Assembly (NCBI RefSeq): GCF_028769735.1
Contig: NC_088173.1
Location: forward strand, 7,027,038 to 7,091,037
Source of the DNA: Zonotrichia leucophrys gambelii
Taxonomy: Eukaryota; Chordata; Aves; Passeriformes; Passerellidae
Direction: 5' to 3'
DNA length: 64,000 bases
Shown: one piece after another, positions 63,843 through 64,000 of the stretch
Layout: the number at the start of each line of letters is the position of its first letter
Numbering within the stretch: position 1 is the stretch's first letter
Program-made: the position numbers and the translations under genes
The notes under the pieces: model-generated
Seen by the model: the letters and a program-made list of their open reading frames with translations, nothing else
Databases searched by the model: none
Told to the model about the DNA's origin: nothing

Positions 63843-64000
63843 AGGATTTAGTGTCAACAATACATGCATTTAAAGGCAATCTGATTCCCTGCAAAAGCCA
63901 AAAGCAAATTTTCCACAGAGAGTCTACATCAGTGTTGTATATTCACCAGCTGTGATGTTAGATTATCTTGTAAGCAGCTTAATAATATTTAAATTATGCA

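Larger units (their letters stand above)
12993..64000 (+). other. GABRB4: Intron 3 of the beta-subunit gene (open at right edge)
   Basis: The intron begins with a GTGAGTGA donor and no exon 4 could be found before the window ends, so it is at least 51 kb. Long introns after a tight exon 1-3 cluster are typical of vertebrate GABRB genes. The content is AT-rich single-copy DNA with scattered CR1, LTR, SINE-relic and microsatellite insertions, listed separately. The gaps of 13.1-16.7, 17.4-22.6, 23.3-33.0, 34.3-45.6, 47.2-55.5 and 58.4-64.0 kb hold no other recognised gene or RNA. Conserved non-coding enhancers may be present but cannot be seen without alignment. Confidence 0.75.

Overview
The window reads as a stretch of bird genome, probably a songbird (passerine). 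The evidence is several 5'-truncated CR1 LINE copies, which include the characteristic CR1 3' ends and relics of the reverse transcriptase C-terminus. There are also LTRs of avian endogenous-retrovirus type, and AT-rich non-coding DNA interrupted by one sharp CpG island. No bacterial-type gene density, operons or CRISPR arrays are present. Nearly all long open frames are chance frames, antisense shadows or repeat remnants.

Only one gene can be supported: the 5' end of a GABA-A receptor beta-subunit gene on the + strand. Three coding exons of 80, 92 and 68 nt lie within 413 bp in the CpG island (12580-12659, 12758-12849, 12925-12992). They encode a signal peptide and the first ~54 residues of the mature extracellular domain. 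Splice sites are canonical and phases join without a frameshift. Exons 2 and 3 have the sizes I recall for exons 2 and 3 of vertebrate GABRB genes. Sequence details (DVGMRI as in beta1, but a divergent signal peptide, Q for K, EI for DV, V for M) favour the avian beta4 paralogue (GABRB4) over the very conserved beta1, beta2 and beta3. No exon 4 was found, so intron 3 is at least 51 kb and fills the rest of the window.

Layout: 1-12.0 kb is upstream flank with no recognisable gene, two degraded CR1-like scraps and a small minisatellite. 12.0-13.1 kb is the CpG island with the promoter, a perfect 19-bp inverted repeat, an NRF-1-like palindrome that contains the start codon of a short uORF, and exons 1-3. 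13.1-64 kb is intron 3. It carries a same-strand solo LTR at 16.7 kb, a CR1 (+) at 22.65 kb, a degenerate minus-strand LTR-like block at 33.0-34.3 kb and a CR1 (-) at 45.6 kb. Further right are an ancient MIR-like SINE relic at 47.1 kb, a short CR1 (+) at 55.5 kb, an ERVL-type LTR with an internal ATTCC expansion at 56.5 kb, a CR1 (-) at 58.0 kb, and assorted microsatellites and short tandem duplications.

I did not find a wholly new biological system. The most interesting points are the apparent loss of the otherwise conserved N-terminal glycosylation sequon (Asn-Met-Ser to Asn-Met-Phe), the perfect inverted repeat upstream of the promoter, the uORF/NRF-1 overlap, and an LTR inside the intron that keeps same-strand TATA and polyadenylation signals.
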